DNA of 32,349 nucleotides from Desulfobacterales bacterium (GTDB lineage: Bacteria > Desulfobacterota > Desulfobacteria > Desulfobacterales > Desulfosalsimonadaceae): positions 1 through 32,349 of the forward strand of contig JAGYOX010000024.1 of the NCBI GenBank assembly GCA_018399235.1. The letters are read 5' to 3'. Both the position numbers and the translations under genes were made by a program. Below, piece by piece: positions 15,457-23,439 of the stretch. Numbering within the stretch: the first letter of the stretch is position 1; every line of letters starts with the position of its first letter. The notes beneath the pieces were generated by a model. It made no database searches and was not told the origin of the DNA. It saw only the letters and a list, made by a program, of their open reading frames with translations.

Positions 15457-16923
15457 ATCGTTTTTTTTCTTCGGCGGTTCGATATTTAGTCCCGAATCTC
15501 TGAGCCTATCGGCGACCATTCCGCACTGGCAGCAGAAGTATGGGACCCCCGCTTTTGAAAACGACCAAGCATGGCCGGCCTTTGTTTTACCCTGATCAAC
15601 GGGCTTTCTCTGGGTAAACAGGTGGACCATGATTGGAAATGTCCGTTCAATGATCGGCTCCGGGAGCGGCAAACGCCGAGACGCGGAACAGATTATCCGA
15701 TTTTCTGTTTTTTCTTTAAGCGCTACTAAAGGCGGCATAGGCGAATAGCAGCCCGCGCGTATCAGGCGGCCGCCGCTGCCGCACGGGGAAAGACGGAACA
15801 CAATCTTGTGTTCGGTCTCTTCAACCAAGAAGCTGCCCCCATATCGACCGGCGCCGTTGCAGATATCAACCCCGAAGACCTTTCTGGCCATAAAGACGAT
15901 TTTATTTCTTGCCGGCATGGCCTTTACAACATCGATGAGTTGGTTTTTGATGCAATGGGCGAACTGTTTTTCAAGGGCGGTTCCTAAACCCTCTTCACCT
16001 GTATGTTCGGCGATGAAGGTGAAGGTCGCGGCCAGCATATTGACATAAAGGTCATGGAGCACCAAGAACTCGCCCTCCACCTCATCACATAACCGCATGG
16101 CATTGGCCGCATTTCCCTGCCCAATATGGCGCATGATCCGGTCGGTGATCGGCTGCGCCATCTCTTGAAGCTCCTGTTCTGAAAAATACCTCCGGCCCGG
16201 TTGGTAAAACCGGCTTCTTGGGACCGGCTTTTTTTTAATGCCCAAACGATCATAATAGGATGACGGAATCCGGTTCCTATCCTTGTAAATATGCCAGGCA
16301 CAGGTATCATCGGGATTTTTAGGAGGGTCCACCGGCCAAAGAAGGGTGCCGTAGTCTGATTCATAGGGGAGTATCTCGTTTAAAAACGGACAATGGATGC
16401 AATAATAGGGAAACTGTTCCCGCTGGTAGGTCCAGGAACGGGCGGTTTCTGTAAGTTTACCCGCGGCTTCATGCCCGTACCAGCCCTTGCGCCACAGCCG
16501 CAGCCCGCTGCCGCAGGGGGCCAGCTGAAAGGTAAACTTTTCATCATCTTCGGATATCGAGAACCGGCCGGGATGGTCGCCCGCACCATAGCAGCTGTGG
16601 GCCCGCCAGGATCTGGCAAGCAGTATGACCGACAGATGCGGGGGCGCATCCGCGCAGGCGGCATCAAAAAACTGGCGCCGGCCGGCATGATGAAAAACAT
16701 AGCGGAACATGGCCTCTATGACATCTTCTCCCATCTTCTCGCCGACCCAGCTCCAGAGCACGGTACAGGACTCGGCGAAAAAGTCATGAAGAATAACTTG
16801 TGAGTTTTTCAATTCACTGCATAGGCCGAGCGCTCTTTCAAAATCCATTTTTCGAAGAGATCTACGAATAAGCAAGGGATAGGGGATAGAAAGATCCTTC
16901 AGTTCGTGTGCCGAAAAAAGCAT
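15421..16923 (-). CDS. Unrecognised protein of two tandem Cys-rich modules
   Basis: A 500-residue soluble protein whose two halves are copies of one module. Matching pairs are HDFFAE (46) and HDLYVN (290); CYGAG (111) and CNGAG (355); LAPCGSGLRL (134) and LSPCGSGGRL (378); FPYYCIHC (171) and VPYFCCQC (460); DPPKNPDDTCAW (199) and EPPKKKNDSCIW (482). The CxGAG to PCGSG distance is 25 residues in both, while the second copy has about 45 extra residues before its Cys pair. The conserved Cys/His set suggests metal binding. I cannot name a family with certainty. The ATG at 16923 has GAGG before it; a GTG at 16935 would overlap the previous stop. It is the last gene of the acyl-CoA operon, so a role on a CoA thioester is likely. 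Confidence 0.75.
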   Translation of the reverse strand: MLFSAHELKDLSIPYPLLIRRSLRKMDFERALGLCSELKNSQVILHDFFAESCTVLWSWVGEKMGEDVIEAMFRYVFHHAGRRQFFDAACADAPPHLSVILLARSWRAHSCYGAGDHPGRFSISEDDEKFTFQLAPCGSGLRLWRKGWYGHEAAGKLTETARSWTYQREQFPYYCIHCPFLNEILPYESDYGTLLWPVDPPKNPDDTCAWHIYKDRNRIPSSYYDRLGIKKKPVPRSRFYQPGRRYFSEQELQEMAQPITDRIMRHIGQGNAANAMRLCDEVEGEFLVLHDLYVNMLAATFTFIAEHTGEEGLGTALEKQFAHCIKNQLIDVVKAMPARNKIVFMARKVFGVDICNGAGRYGGSFLVEETEHKIVFRLSPCGSGGRLIRAGCYSPMPPLVALKEKTENRIICSASRRLPLPEPIIERTFPIMVHLFTQRKPVDQGKTKAGHAWSFSKAGVPYFCCQCGMVADRLRDSGLNIEPPKKKNDSCIWSFAKSAL

Positions 16924-16931
16924 GGAGTGCC

Positions 16932-18035
16932 TCACAACGATTCTGCGACGACGCGGATTTGATGGTACGGATTCTGGCCGCCCAGTAGTTGAAGAATTTT
17001 TATATCCCGCATCATTTTTTCCAGACCGTATTCATGCATGTACCCGTATCCGCCATGGATCTGGATGGCATCCATCACCACCTCCATGGCGGCATCAGTA
17101 CAAAACGCCTTGACAAGCCGCGCATCTGCGGGAAAGTATGAAAAGTTTATCTTTTTTGGATCAAAAAGATTCATGTAGGCGGCGGTTCCCAGGCCCAGTT
17201 TCATCTGCATGGCACCCAGCATCCGCTGGATTTCCTGATGGTAAATAATTCTTTTGCCATACTGGTAGCGCTGTCTGGCATAGGAAAACGACGTTTCCAG
17301 TGCTTTTCGGGAAACGCCCATGGCCATGGCGGCGATAAATCCGTAATAGGCATTCTGAACGGAATCCATTAAGCCGCCGGCCACTTTTAAGCCTTCCACG
17401 ATCCAATCTTTTTCAATGAAAACGTCCGTAAACCGAACCTTTGCAAAGCAGTTGGCTTTAAGCCCCGGAAGTTTCAGGGGGTCATTTTTCTCAATCCCCG
17501 GCAGATCTTTTGGGACCCTCACCAAAACAGGATCCTTTTCCAGCGCCCCGTTTGGGATGATCCCGAAAAATGCATCAGCTATTTTTGCATTCCCGGCTAT
17601 CCCGGACTCTCCGGATATAACAATCCCCCCGCTTTTCTTATGTAAGTTTAAGCTTGACTCCCCCATTTCATCAGGAAACAGGATTGCCGCCGGCAAAGAT
17701 GGGTCGCCGGTAAAATATCCAAGAAATTTTTTATTGTTCGTTATGCAGGCGGCAACAGATGCCGCAAAGTGGTGAGCGAAAACCGATGCTACGCCGGCAC
17801 ACTCCGATGCCAGTACATCCAGAACAAGCGCCGCACATAGCTCTGGATAGCCGATCCCGCCAAAACGTTCCGGGACCAAAAGAACCGGAAGGTCCAGGGC
17901 ATGACTTTTCTGCCAGAGCGTTTCGAGCGTTTCGAGCGCCGGGACAAGATCCATATCCAACGCCAACGGCTGAATTTCCTTTTTGGCAAACCGCCGGCAC
18001 TCGGCGATGATTTCATTGTATTCCCGGGTTTCCAT
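16932..18035 (-). CDS. Acyl-CoA dehydrogenase family protein lacking the usual catalytic Glu
   Basis: A 367-residue protein of the acyl-CoA dehydrogenase fold: an N-terminal helical domain, a middle beta domain (about residues 115-215) and a C-terminal helical domain with RQRYQYGKRIIYHQEIQRML and the family block IQIHGGYGYMHEYGLEKMMRD. Where active dehydrogenases have K-I-T-Q-I-Y-E-G-T, this one has KILQLLGGQ, so the catalytic Glu is Gly352. No substitute Glu is obvious at the helix-G position used by isovaleryl-CoA dehydrogenase. It may be the non-catalytic half of a heteromeric enzyme with the neighbour 37 bp upstream, or use another base. Shine-Dalgarno sequence is weak. Confidence 0.85.
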   Translation of the reverse strand: METREYNEIIAECRRFAKKEIQPLALDMDLVPALETLETLWQKSHALDLPVLLVPERFGGIGYPELCAALVLDVLASECAGVASVFAHHFAASVAACITNNKKFLGYFTGDPSLPAAILFPDEMGESSLNLHKKSGGIVISGESGIAGNAKIADAFFGIIPNGALEKDPVLVRVPKDLPGIEKNDPLKLPGLKANCFAKVRFTDVFIEKDWIVEGLKVAGGLMDSVQNAYYGFIAAMAMGVSRKALETSFSYARQRYQYGKRIIYHQEIQRMLGAMQMKLGLGTAAYMNLFDPKKINFSYFPADARLVKAFCTDAAMEVVMDAIQIHGGYGYMHEYGLEKMMRDIKILQLLGGQNPYHQIRVVAESL

Positions 18036-18072
18036 TTTTTTCTACCGACCTTGGCATTCTCTAAAAAACACC

Positions 18073-19530
18073 TTAAAATAAATTCTCCTCGTTTGGAAAA
18101 GCATGCTTGAAGATGTCTATCCTGTTGGCCTGGTTGGTACCTTCATAGATCTGGGTGACTTTGGCATCCCGGAATGATTTTTCAATCCCGTATTGGCGGT
18201 CCATCCCCTCAATACCCACGATATCCGCCACTCTGCCTGCCACCGCGGCGGCCAGATCCGTACCGGCCACCTTAACCATTGATCCGTAGTAAACGAAATT
18301 TTCAATCACCTCGTCCGGTACCAACCGGTGCTTCAGCCGGCTTCCGGCTTTCTTGATGAATCCTGAACGGGCCAGGGAGTAAAGCGACTCGCTGAGCAGA
18401 AAACGCTCGGGGGTTACTTTCAATCCGGCTTTCAGCGGCAAAAGATCAAACAGTTTCCAGGCATGACAGGCATCCAGGGCCAGGGCAAAGTTGATACCGG
18501 CGCACCTGACGCTGTTGATGTCCTTTATCATGTCGGCAAACGCCATCTGCACCCATTTTTCGTCAATCAACCGGCGGCTACCGATTTTTTTGTTCACCGC
18601 AAAATAAATTCCCCTTTCCAACGCGCCCCTGGCAATACCCAACCCACCAATGCCGATAAAACCGCGGGTAATGGATAGGATCTCCCGCGTATGGCGAAGT
18701 CCTCTGCCCGGTGGTTCCCACACGTTTTCATCGGGGACAAATACGTCTTTAAAATGAAGCTCTGCCGTCTGACTGGCTTTTTGGCCGCATTTGCGTTCCA
18801 CCCGAGCCACTGAAAACCCTTCTGATTCTGCCGGAATGAAGAAAGTAGCCATTGATTCCCTGGGTTGCCCAGGATCTGCCGGAATGGTGGCGATCACATA
18901 ATCGGCCAAGCTGCCGTTTGTAATAAAACACTTGGTGCCGTTTATCCGGTAGCCGCCATCAACTTGTTTCGCTTCTGTTGAAGGCTGCATGGCCGCCATG
19001 GCTTCCCCGTCTTCTACATCCGTGCCGGCACTGGGTTCGGTAATGGCCCACGACCAGAAAAGCTGTTTTTCCTGACGCTGGGCATGCACCATCTTATGAA
19101 TAATGTTTAAAATGATATCGGTTTGGCACTCTACCATAGCGCCCAGCAAACCAAAGGTATTGAACGTGATATTGCTTGCGCATCCCATGCAGGCGCTGGT
19201 CAGCTCTTCAACCAAAAAAGCGTTTGCCAGCGCACTCCAGCCAAGACCGCCCATTTTTTCCGGAATCGGGGCAATGTTCAGTTTTAGCCGATTGGCCTGC
19301 CGCCACAGCTCCCAGTCAAAATGGGTCGGGTCTTCCGCGCACGCCGCATCAATTTCCAAAAACCGCGGCAAAATCTCATCCCTTGCAAATCTCCGGGCCA
19401 GTGTCTGTGCGGCTTCCGCCTGGGCGATATATTTCGGACTGACCGTTTTCAACCTGACAAGGCCGGGCAAGGATTCAAGCACATCCGGTGCCGGGGCATG
19501 CAGACCTAAACAGAAATTCTGGTTTTCCAT
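18073..19530 (-). CDS. Acyl-CoA dehydrogenase, long form
   Basis: A 485-residue acyl-CoA dehydrogenase. Motifs include WSWAITEPSAGTDVEDGE (FAD/substrate region), YRINGTKCFITNGSLADY, RKCGQKASQTAELHFKDVFVP, and the C-terminal FRDAKVTQIYEGTNQANRI with the catalytic Glu463. It is about 100 residues longer than usual, owing to an N-terminal extension and an insertion of some 65 residues (about 360-425, LLPLKAGLKVTPERFLLSES onward) before the last helices, where the usual GGYGY is replaced by VGIEGMDRQYG. The ATG at 19530 lies 7 bp after the ligase stop; the frame is open to 19590 but would overlap the ligase gene. It oxidises an unknown acyl-CoA, probably passing electrons to ETF. Confidence 0.92.
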   Translation of the reverse strand: MENQNFCLGLHAPAPDVLESLPGLVRLKTVSPKYIAQAEAAQTLARRFARDEILPRFLEIDAACAEDPTHFDWELWRQANRLKLNIAPIPEKMGGLGWSALANAFLVEELTSACMGCASNITFNTFGLLGAMVECQTDIILNIIHKMVHAQRQEKQLFWSWAITEPSAGTDVEDGEAMAAMQPSTEAKQVDGGYRINGTKCFITNGSLADYVIATIPADPGQPRESMATFFIPAESEGFSVARVERKCGQKASQTAELHFKDVFVPDENVWEPPGRGLRHTREILSITRGFIGIGGLGIARGALERGIYFAVNKKIGSRRLIDEKWVQMAFADMIKDINSVRCAGINFALALDACHAWKLFDLLPLKAGLKVTPERFLLSESLYSLARSGFIKKAGSRLKHRLVPDEVIENFVYYGSMVKVAGTDLAAAVAGRVADIVGIEGMDRQYGIEKSFRDAKVTQIYEGTNQANRIDIFKHAFPNEENLF

Positions 19531-19537
19531 GGCGCGG

Positions 19538-20905
19538 TCAAGCCTCGTAGGTTTTTTCCAGAAGCTGGGTCTTCTTGGTGGCCCGCTCAAGGGTATGGGG
19601 GGCTAGCCAGGTAATCGCCGGCCGAATTTTCAAAAGCCGATGCATTTTTTCCTGCACCTCGGCTTCAAGACCGGGCAGGTCTCCCTTACCTACCCCCTCG
19701 GCGTGTTCGATTTTTAATTTAAGCGGCGGCACCACCCGGGGCGGCGGTTCATCAAGAACGATACGAAATGCGCCGGTCAGTTTTTCCGGAAAGGAATGAA
19801 TCACGCCCTCCACTGCCGCCGGATAGACCGGCACGCCCTTGACCTTCAGCATATCGTCGGCCCGTCCCACGATCTTGTAACGAAACCCGCTCATACCGCA
19901 TGGGCAAGGATCGGTAAACACCTGATGGATGTCCATCATGGTAAATCGCATATCAAACCACGCAGCCGCCTCCGGATGCAGGGAGGTGCCCGCCATGATA
20001 CCGGTCGCCCCGTTTTCCATAGGCACGGGCTTTCGGGTCTCCGGATCGATAAGCTCGTAATAGGCCAGGTCATCCGCCAGCCAGTGCATACCCTGGTATA
20101 CTGGATGATCGCAGGAGCACCCGTAACCGGCTCCAAGATCGAACACCCGCGCCCCGTATTCGGTTTCAAGCTTTTTCCTGACCTCCGGAATCCCGGCGCC
20201 TGGCTCAGCGCCAAGCATTAAAATCCGGATACCCAGATCTTTTACCGGATGGGACAGAACTTCCGGGCACTTTTCGATCAGATGAAGGGCCAGCGAAGGG
20301 GTGCCGGTAAATACTGTCACACCGAAAAGCTTCATAAACTGCAAAATTTTCTCCGTACCCGCCTCGGCGCCGATGGGAACGATGGTGATACCCGGATAAT
20401 TTTCGAACCAAAGGATCTGCGGCGTGCCTGCGGCGTGCATGGAAAGACCGAAACAAAGCCCGATTCGGTCACCCGCCCGAATGCCCATTCGCCAGGCCGC
20501 TCTTGACATAATTTCCCTGGCATCTCCGAGCGCCCCCCGAAAATTGGGATAGGGCGTCGGGATGCCTGTCGTGCCGGAGGTGGTTGTCAAAAGATATAGA
20601 TCGGACATCCGTTTTTCGCCAAACACATGGGTCATCAGTTTATCCATATCAAATCCGATCTCGGATATAATCTCCCGGATTTCCTCCTGCCCGACGGGCG
20701 CGATGGCCTCTGCAAAATCAGAAAAACTGTTGATATCCTCCGGTGTAATACCGGCTTTTTCAAACCGCCTGCGGTTAAACGGGGTGTTTTCATACTGCCA
20801 CCTAAGAGCTTCCTTAAGCCGTTTCCACTGCAGTTCCCTGATATCCGGGCTATTCAGTTTCGGCTCGATATCCATATTCCAGTATTTTCTGTCCGATGCT
20901 GCCAT
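19538..20905 (-). CDS. Phenylacetate-CoA ligase family acyl-CoA synthetase (PaaK-like)
   Basis: A 455-residue member of the adenylate-forming superfamily closest to PaaK-type ligases. N-terminal PaaK-like region (YENTPFNRRRFEKAGITP), P-loop TTTSGTTGIPTPYPN (about 107-121), LGAEPGAGIPEVRK, and the C-terminal hinge CPCGMSGFRYKIVGRADDMLKVKGVPVYPAAVE. It converts a carboxylic acid, ATP and CoA to an acyl-CoA. PaaK-like enzymes accept aryl and cyclic acids among others, so the substrate need not be phenylacetate. It sits 10 bp downstream of the thiolase and 7 bp before the long dehydrogenase, clearly one operon, and should provide the CoA ester for it. GGGGGAG precedes the ATG. Confidence 0.92.
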   Translation of the reverse strand: MAASDRKYWNMDIEPKLNSPDIRELQWKRLKEALRWQYENTPFNRRRFEKAGITPEDINSFSDFAEAIAPVGQEEIREIISEIGFDMDKLMTHVFGEKRMSDLYLLTTTSGTTGIPTPYPNFRGALGDAREIMSRAAWRMGIRAGDRIGLCFGLSMHAAGTPQILWFENYPGITIVPIGAEAGTEKILQFMKLFGVTVFTGTPSLALHLIEKCPEVLSHPVKDLGIRILMLGAEPGAGIPEVRKKLETEYGARVFDLGAGYGCSCDHPVYQGMHWLADDLAYYELIDPETRKPVPMENGATGIMAGTSLHPEAAAWFDMRFTMMDIHQVFTDPCPCGMSGFRYKIVGRADDMLKVKGVPVYPAAVEGVIHSFPEKLTGAFRIVLDEPPPRVVPPLKLKIEHAEGVGKGDLPGLEAEVQEKMHRLLKIRPAITWLAPHTLERATKKTQLLEKTYEA

Positions 20906-20915
20906 TTACTCCCCC

Positions 20916-22139
20916 TTATTTCTTAAATATATGGACTGCCATAGCCGCCGCATCCACACCTAAAATTCCGCCCCCATTATGGGCCATTCCGACCTTTGGA
21001 CCGTTTACCTGGCGCTTGCCGGCATCTCCCCTGAGCTGCTGAACGATCTCGTGGACCTGCCCCAGCCCGGTAGCCCCGATCGGATGCCCCTTTGAAGCAA
21101 GCCCGCCGGATGTATTGGTGGGCAGTCGACCGTTTATCTCCATAGACCCGTTGTCAATCCAATGACCGGCTTCATCTCCGGGGCACAAATTGAGCTCGAT
21201 CAGGGTAATGATCTCGGATGGCGAGGTGGCATCATGCACCTCGATAACGTCAATTTCATCGGGACCGATTCCCGCCTTTTCAAAGGCTTTCGGTCCAAGC
21301 CGGCGGGTTAAGGTATCCGACATATCATTGCCCAACTGCCCGCTGCCCAACACAGAGGCTGCGACCCATACCGGTTGGCTGGTGAATCGGGCGGCCATTT
21401 GCTTTGAACAGATCACGGCGGCCGCTGCCCCGTCCCCTATGGGAGAGCACATCATGCGGGTTAGTGGATATGCAACCTCTCCGGAATCAAGTACCTCTTC
21501 GAGGGTCACTTCCTTTTGATACTGGGCGTGTGGATTATTTGCGCCGTTTTTGTGGCTTTTAACCGAAATTTTGGCAAAATGCGTCTGGGTCAATCCATAT
21601 TTTTCCATGTATCGGCGGGTGTAATAGGCATACATATCCATGAAGATGCTTCGGTTTTTACCGCTGCCTTTTGAAAATATCTCTCCGCCATCCGTCTGGT
21701 CGTTTTGAAGGTCTTCCAAAAATTTGGTGATGACCTCAACGTCCACGGCCGTGCCAAGCGCCATGAATGACTTCAACTTGTCTTTATCATATAGCTTTTC
21801 GAATCCCGCCACAAGAACACAATCATACAATCCGGCCGCCACCGCCATCCATCCAAGGTGCAACGCAGTGGAAGAACTGGCACAGGCGTTCTCCACATTC
21901 ACCATGGGGATACGCTCAATGCCCATGGCGCTTAGGGTCACCTGAGCCTTTATCATCTCCTGGCCGGTCATTATCCCCGGAGCGGCGCTCCCGACATAGG
22001 CGGCCTCAATGTCTGAGATGGAAATGCCGGCATCATCTATCGCATTCACAACCGACTCCCGGACCAGCTCCTTTATTCCCGTATCCAAAAATTTTCCAAA
22101 CCGCGTCATGCCGACACCGATTACCGCCACGTCCCGCAT
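20916..22139 (-). CDS. SCP2-type thiolase family protein
   Basis: A 407-residue thiolase-fold protein of the SCP2/archaeal acetyl-CoA C-acetyltransferase type. The nucleophile is in VENACASSSTAL (Cys86). His residues lie in EVHDATSPSEI and GGLASKGHPIGATGLGQ. The C-terminal site is AHNGGG, where classical thiolases have CxG, so it lacks the second active-site Cys. Relatives are either thiolases working with a DUF35 zinc/OB-fold partner or retro-aldolases such as Ltp2 in steroid side-chain degradation; no DUF35 gene is present here. AAGGAG is 6 bp before the ATG at 22139, so that start is preferred to the ATG at 22145. It is the first gene of the operon behind the shared operator. Confidence 0.88.
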   Translation of the reverse strand: MRDVAVIGVGMTRFGKFLDTGIKELVRESVVNAIDDAGISISDIEAAYVGSAAPGIMTGQEMIKAQVTLSAMGIERIPMVNVENACASSSTALHLGWMAVAAGLYDCVLVAGFEKLYDKDKLKSFMALGTAVDVEVITKFLEDLQNDQTDGGEIFSKGSGKNRSIFMDMYAYYTRRYMEKYGLTQTHFAKISVKSHKNGANNPHAQYQKEVTLEEVLDSGEVAYPLTRMMCSPIGDGAAAAVICSKQMAARFTSQPVWVAASVLGSGQLGNDMSDTLTRRLGPKAFEKAGIGPDEIDVIEVHDATSPSEIITLIELNLCPGDEAGHWIDNGSMEINGRLPTNTSGGLASKGHPIGATGLGQVHEIVQQLRGDAGKRQVNGPKVGMAHNGGGILGVDAAAMAVHIFKK

Positions 22140-22186
22140 GTTCATCTCCTTATCGAAGCTAAATAAAAACCTGAGAACCGCATATA

Positions 22187-22227
22187 TAGTGTCTTAACAA
22201 AAAATCCTGGTTTTCGTTCGGACACTA
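22187..22227 (-). repeat. Imperfect 41-bp palindrome in the leader of the thiolase operon
   Basis: TAGTGTC (22187-22193) pairs with GACACTA (22221-22227), and the inner AACAAAA pairs largely with TTTTCGTT, leaving a loop of about 6-8 nt. In the minus-strand transcript it would be a long hairpin between the predicted promoter and the thiolase start. It could be an attenuator, a stability element, or a relic of a small mobile repeat. Confidence 0.45.
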
Positions 22228-22249
22228 GATAAAAATATAAAACAATAGA

Positions 22250-22265
22250 TTGACTGTATAGTCAA
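22250..22265. promoter_or_regulatory. Operator O1, upstream of the thiolase operon
   Basis: TTGACTGTATAGTCAA, a perfect inverted repeat with 6-bp arms and a 4-bp spacer. The same sequence with one spacer change is at 23368-23383. On the minus strand its outer arm TTGACT can act as a -35 box, with TTTTAT (22242-22237) 17 bp away as a weak -10. A protein bound here would block this promoter, as expected for a TetR-type repressor. Confidence 0.75.
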
Positions 22266-22274
22266 ATAAATTTG

Positions 22275-22289
22275 TTGACTTGTTGTCAT
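22275..22289. promoter_or_regulatory. Degenerate second operator copy
   Basis: TTGACT-TGT-TGTCAT lies 25 bp from O1 and has one intact arm and a partly matching second arm with a 3-bp spacer. It may be a secondary site for the same regulator. Confidence 0.35.
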
Positions 22290-22386
22290 TTTACGAGTTT
22301 TAAACTTATTATATAATAAAACTAGTATATTGAAAATATATTAGGTGATATATAGTTTATGTACAGATTTTATGGGTTTCACTCGG

Positions 22387-23274
22387 TCATTTTTTAACCC
22401 CCGAAATCAAAATATCCAGAATATTATCCCAGATAGCGGCATGCGCCATGGAATGATCGACAGCCTTCAGATAATACATATTCTCAATAATGCCGATCAT
22501 CATACTACCGGCGATTTTTGAATCAATATCCCGAAACAGGCCTTTTTTAATCCCCTTGTCGATGTCCGCTTCGAGCGGCCTGCGGATGGATAAAAAGGTC
22601 TGCTGACCGAGCCGCTTTAATTTGGGATCCGGGTCTGCAAGTGCTTCCTTGCAAAGCTGAATAATTGCACAAAACTCGGGAAGCACCGGAAATACCGTTT
22701 GAGCCCGCAGCTGCAGGCGCTTTAACGGATTTTTTTCCCGCCGGATACGCTCCCAGCCATGGGAAAAAAGCGCTTCGGAAATCCGGGGAACGCACTCGAG
22801 AAGCAGCTCCTTTTTATCCGAAAAATAAAAATAAAACGTCCCCTTCCCGATGTTTAAAGCTTTTGTAATATCCGTGACGGTCGTATCCCTGTAGCCTTTT
22901 TGACGAAACAGGTAACAGCCCCATTCAAGAATGCTATCCCGCGTTTTAACCCTTTTAGCCGGTTCTCTGGATTTTTTTTCTCGCTTTTCCGCAACCTTGG
23001 CTGCCCCCGCTTTTGCTTCTAATGATGACAGCTGACTTTTAATGGCCACAATGGGCAATCCCTTTTTCCTTGCTGACTGAATCATTTTCAGTCGCTCCAG
23101 ATGGCCGTCATCATAATAGGCCATTGTCTTCCCGGTCTTTAACGGGGGCGGCATAAGACCCTGCTGAAAATAAAAATGTATGGTGCGGCGGGGAATCCCG
23201 GACAGGTTTTCCAAATCGGATATCCGGTACCATACCTGTTTATCTTTTATTTCGCTTTTTTTCTGTAACGTCAT
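22387..23274 (-). CDS. MerR-TetR fusion transcriptional regulator
   Basis: A 295-residue protein with two DNA-binding domains. Residues about 15-85 are a MerR-type winged helix-turn-helix (YRISDLENLSGIPRRTIHFYFQQGL, then YYDDGHLERLKMIQSARKKGLPI). After a Lys/Glu/Ala-rich linker (86-110), residues about 112-158 are a TetR N-terminal domain (RQKGYRDTTVTDITKALNIGKGTFYFYFSDKKELL), followed by a TetR-type ligand and dimer domain. The acyl-CoA operon, and two identical-type palindromes nearby, suggest it senses an acyl-CoA and represses both flanking units. No clear Shine-Dalgarno sequence precedes the ATG (AT-rich leader), so it may be made in small amounts. It lies upstream of the thiolase operon on the same strand and is divergent from the ferredoxin-nitroreductase. 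Confidence 0.88.
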   Translation of the reverse strand: MTLQKKSEIKDKQVWYRISDLENLSGIPRRTIHFYFQQGLMPPPLKTGKTMAYYDDGHLERLKMIQSARKKGLPIVAIKSQLSSLEAKAGAAKVAEKREKKSREPAKRVKTRDSILEWGCYLFRQKGYRDTTVTDITKALNIGKGTFYFYFSDKKELLLECVPRISEALFSHGWERIRREKNPLKRLQLRAQTVFPVLPEFCAIIQLCKEALADPDPKLKRLGQQTFLSIRRPLEADIDKGIKKGLFRDIDSKIAGSMMIGIIENMYYLKAVDHSMAHAAIWDNILDILISGVKK

Positions 23275-23367
23275 TTTAATTAACCGTTATTTATTATCTA
23301 TTAACTATATATTTAATAGCTGGTTTATTATTGTATTAATTTGAGTTCATCAATATTATTAAAATTG

Positions 23368-23383
23368 TTGACTGTAGAGTCAA
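23368..23383. promoter_or_regulatory. Operator O2, upstream of the ferredoxin-nitroreductase
   Basis: TTGACTGTAGAGTCAA, identical to O1 except for one spacer base. It lies in the 165-bp divergent region, 56 bp before the ferredoxin-nitroreductase ATG. Its left arm TTGACT can be the -35 box, with TATTAG (23391-23396) 17 bp away as a possible -10, the same arrangement as at O1. From this position it could also control the regulator gene. Confidence 0.75.
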
Positions 23384-23439
23384 GTTATTTTATTAGATCT
23401 ATATTGTCCTTAAAACATTTTAACCGAGGTGGAATTATA

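Noticed and set aside
15421-16923. L-2-amino-thiazoline-4-carboxylate hydrolase or SEC-C-like protein
   Set aside because: I considered these because of the Cys and Gly motifs, but the order and spacing do not match what I know of either family.
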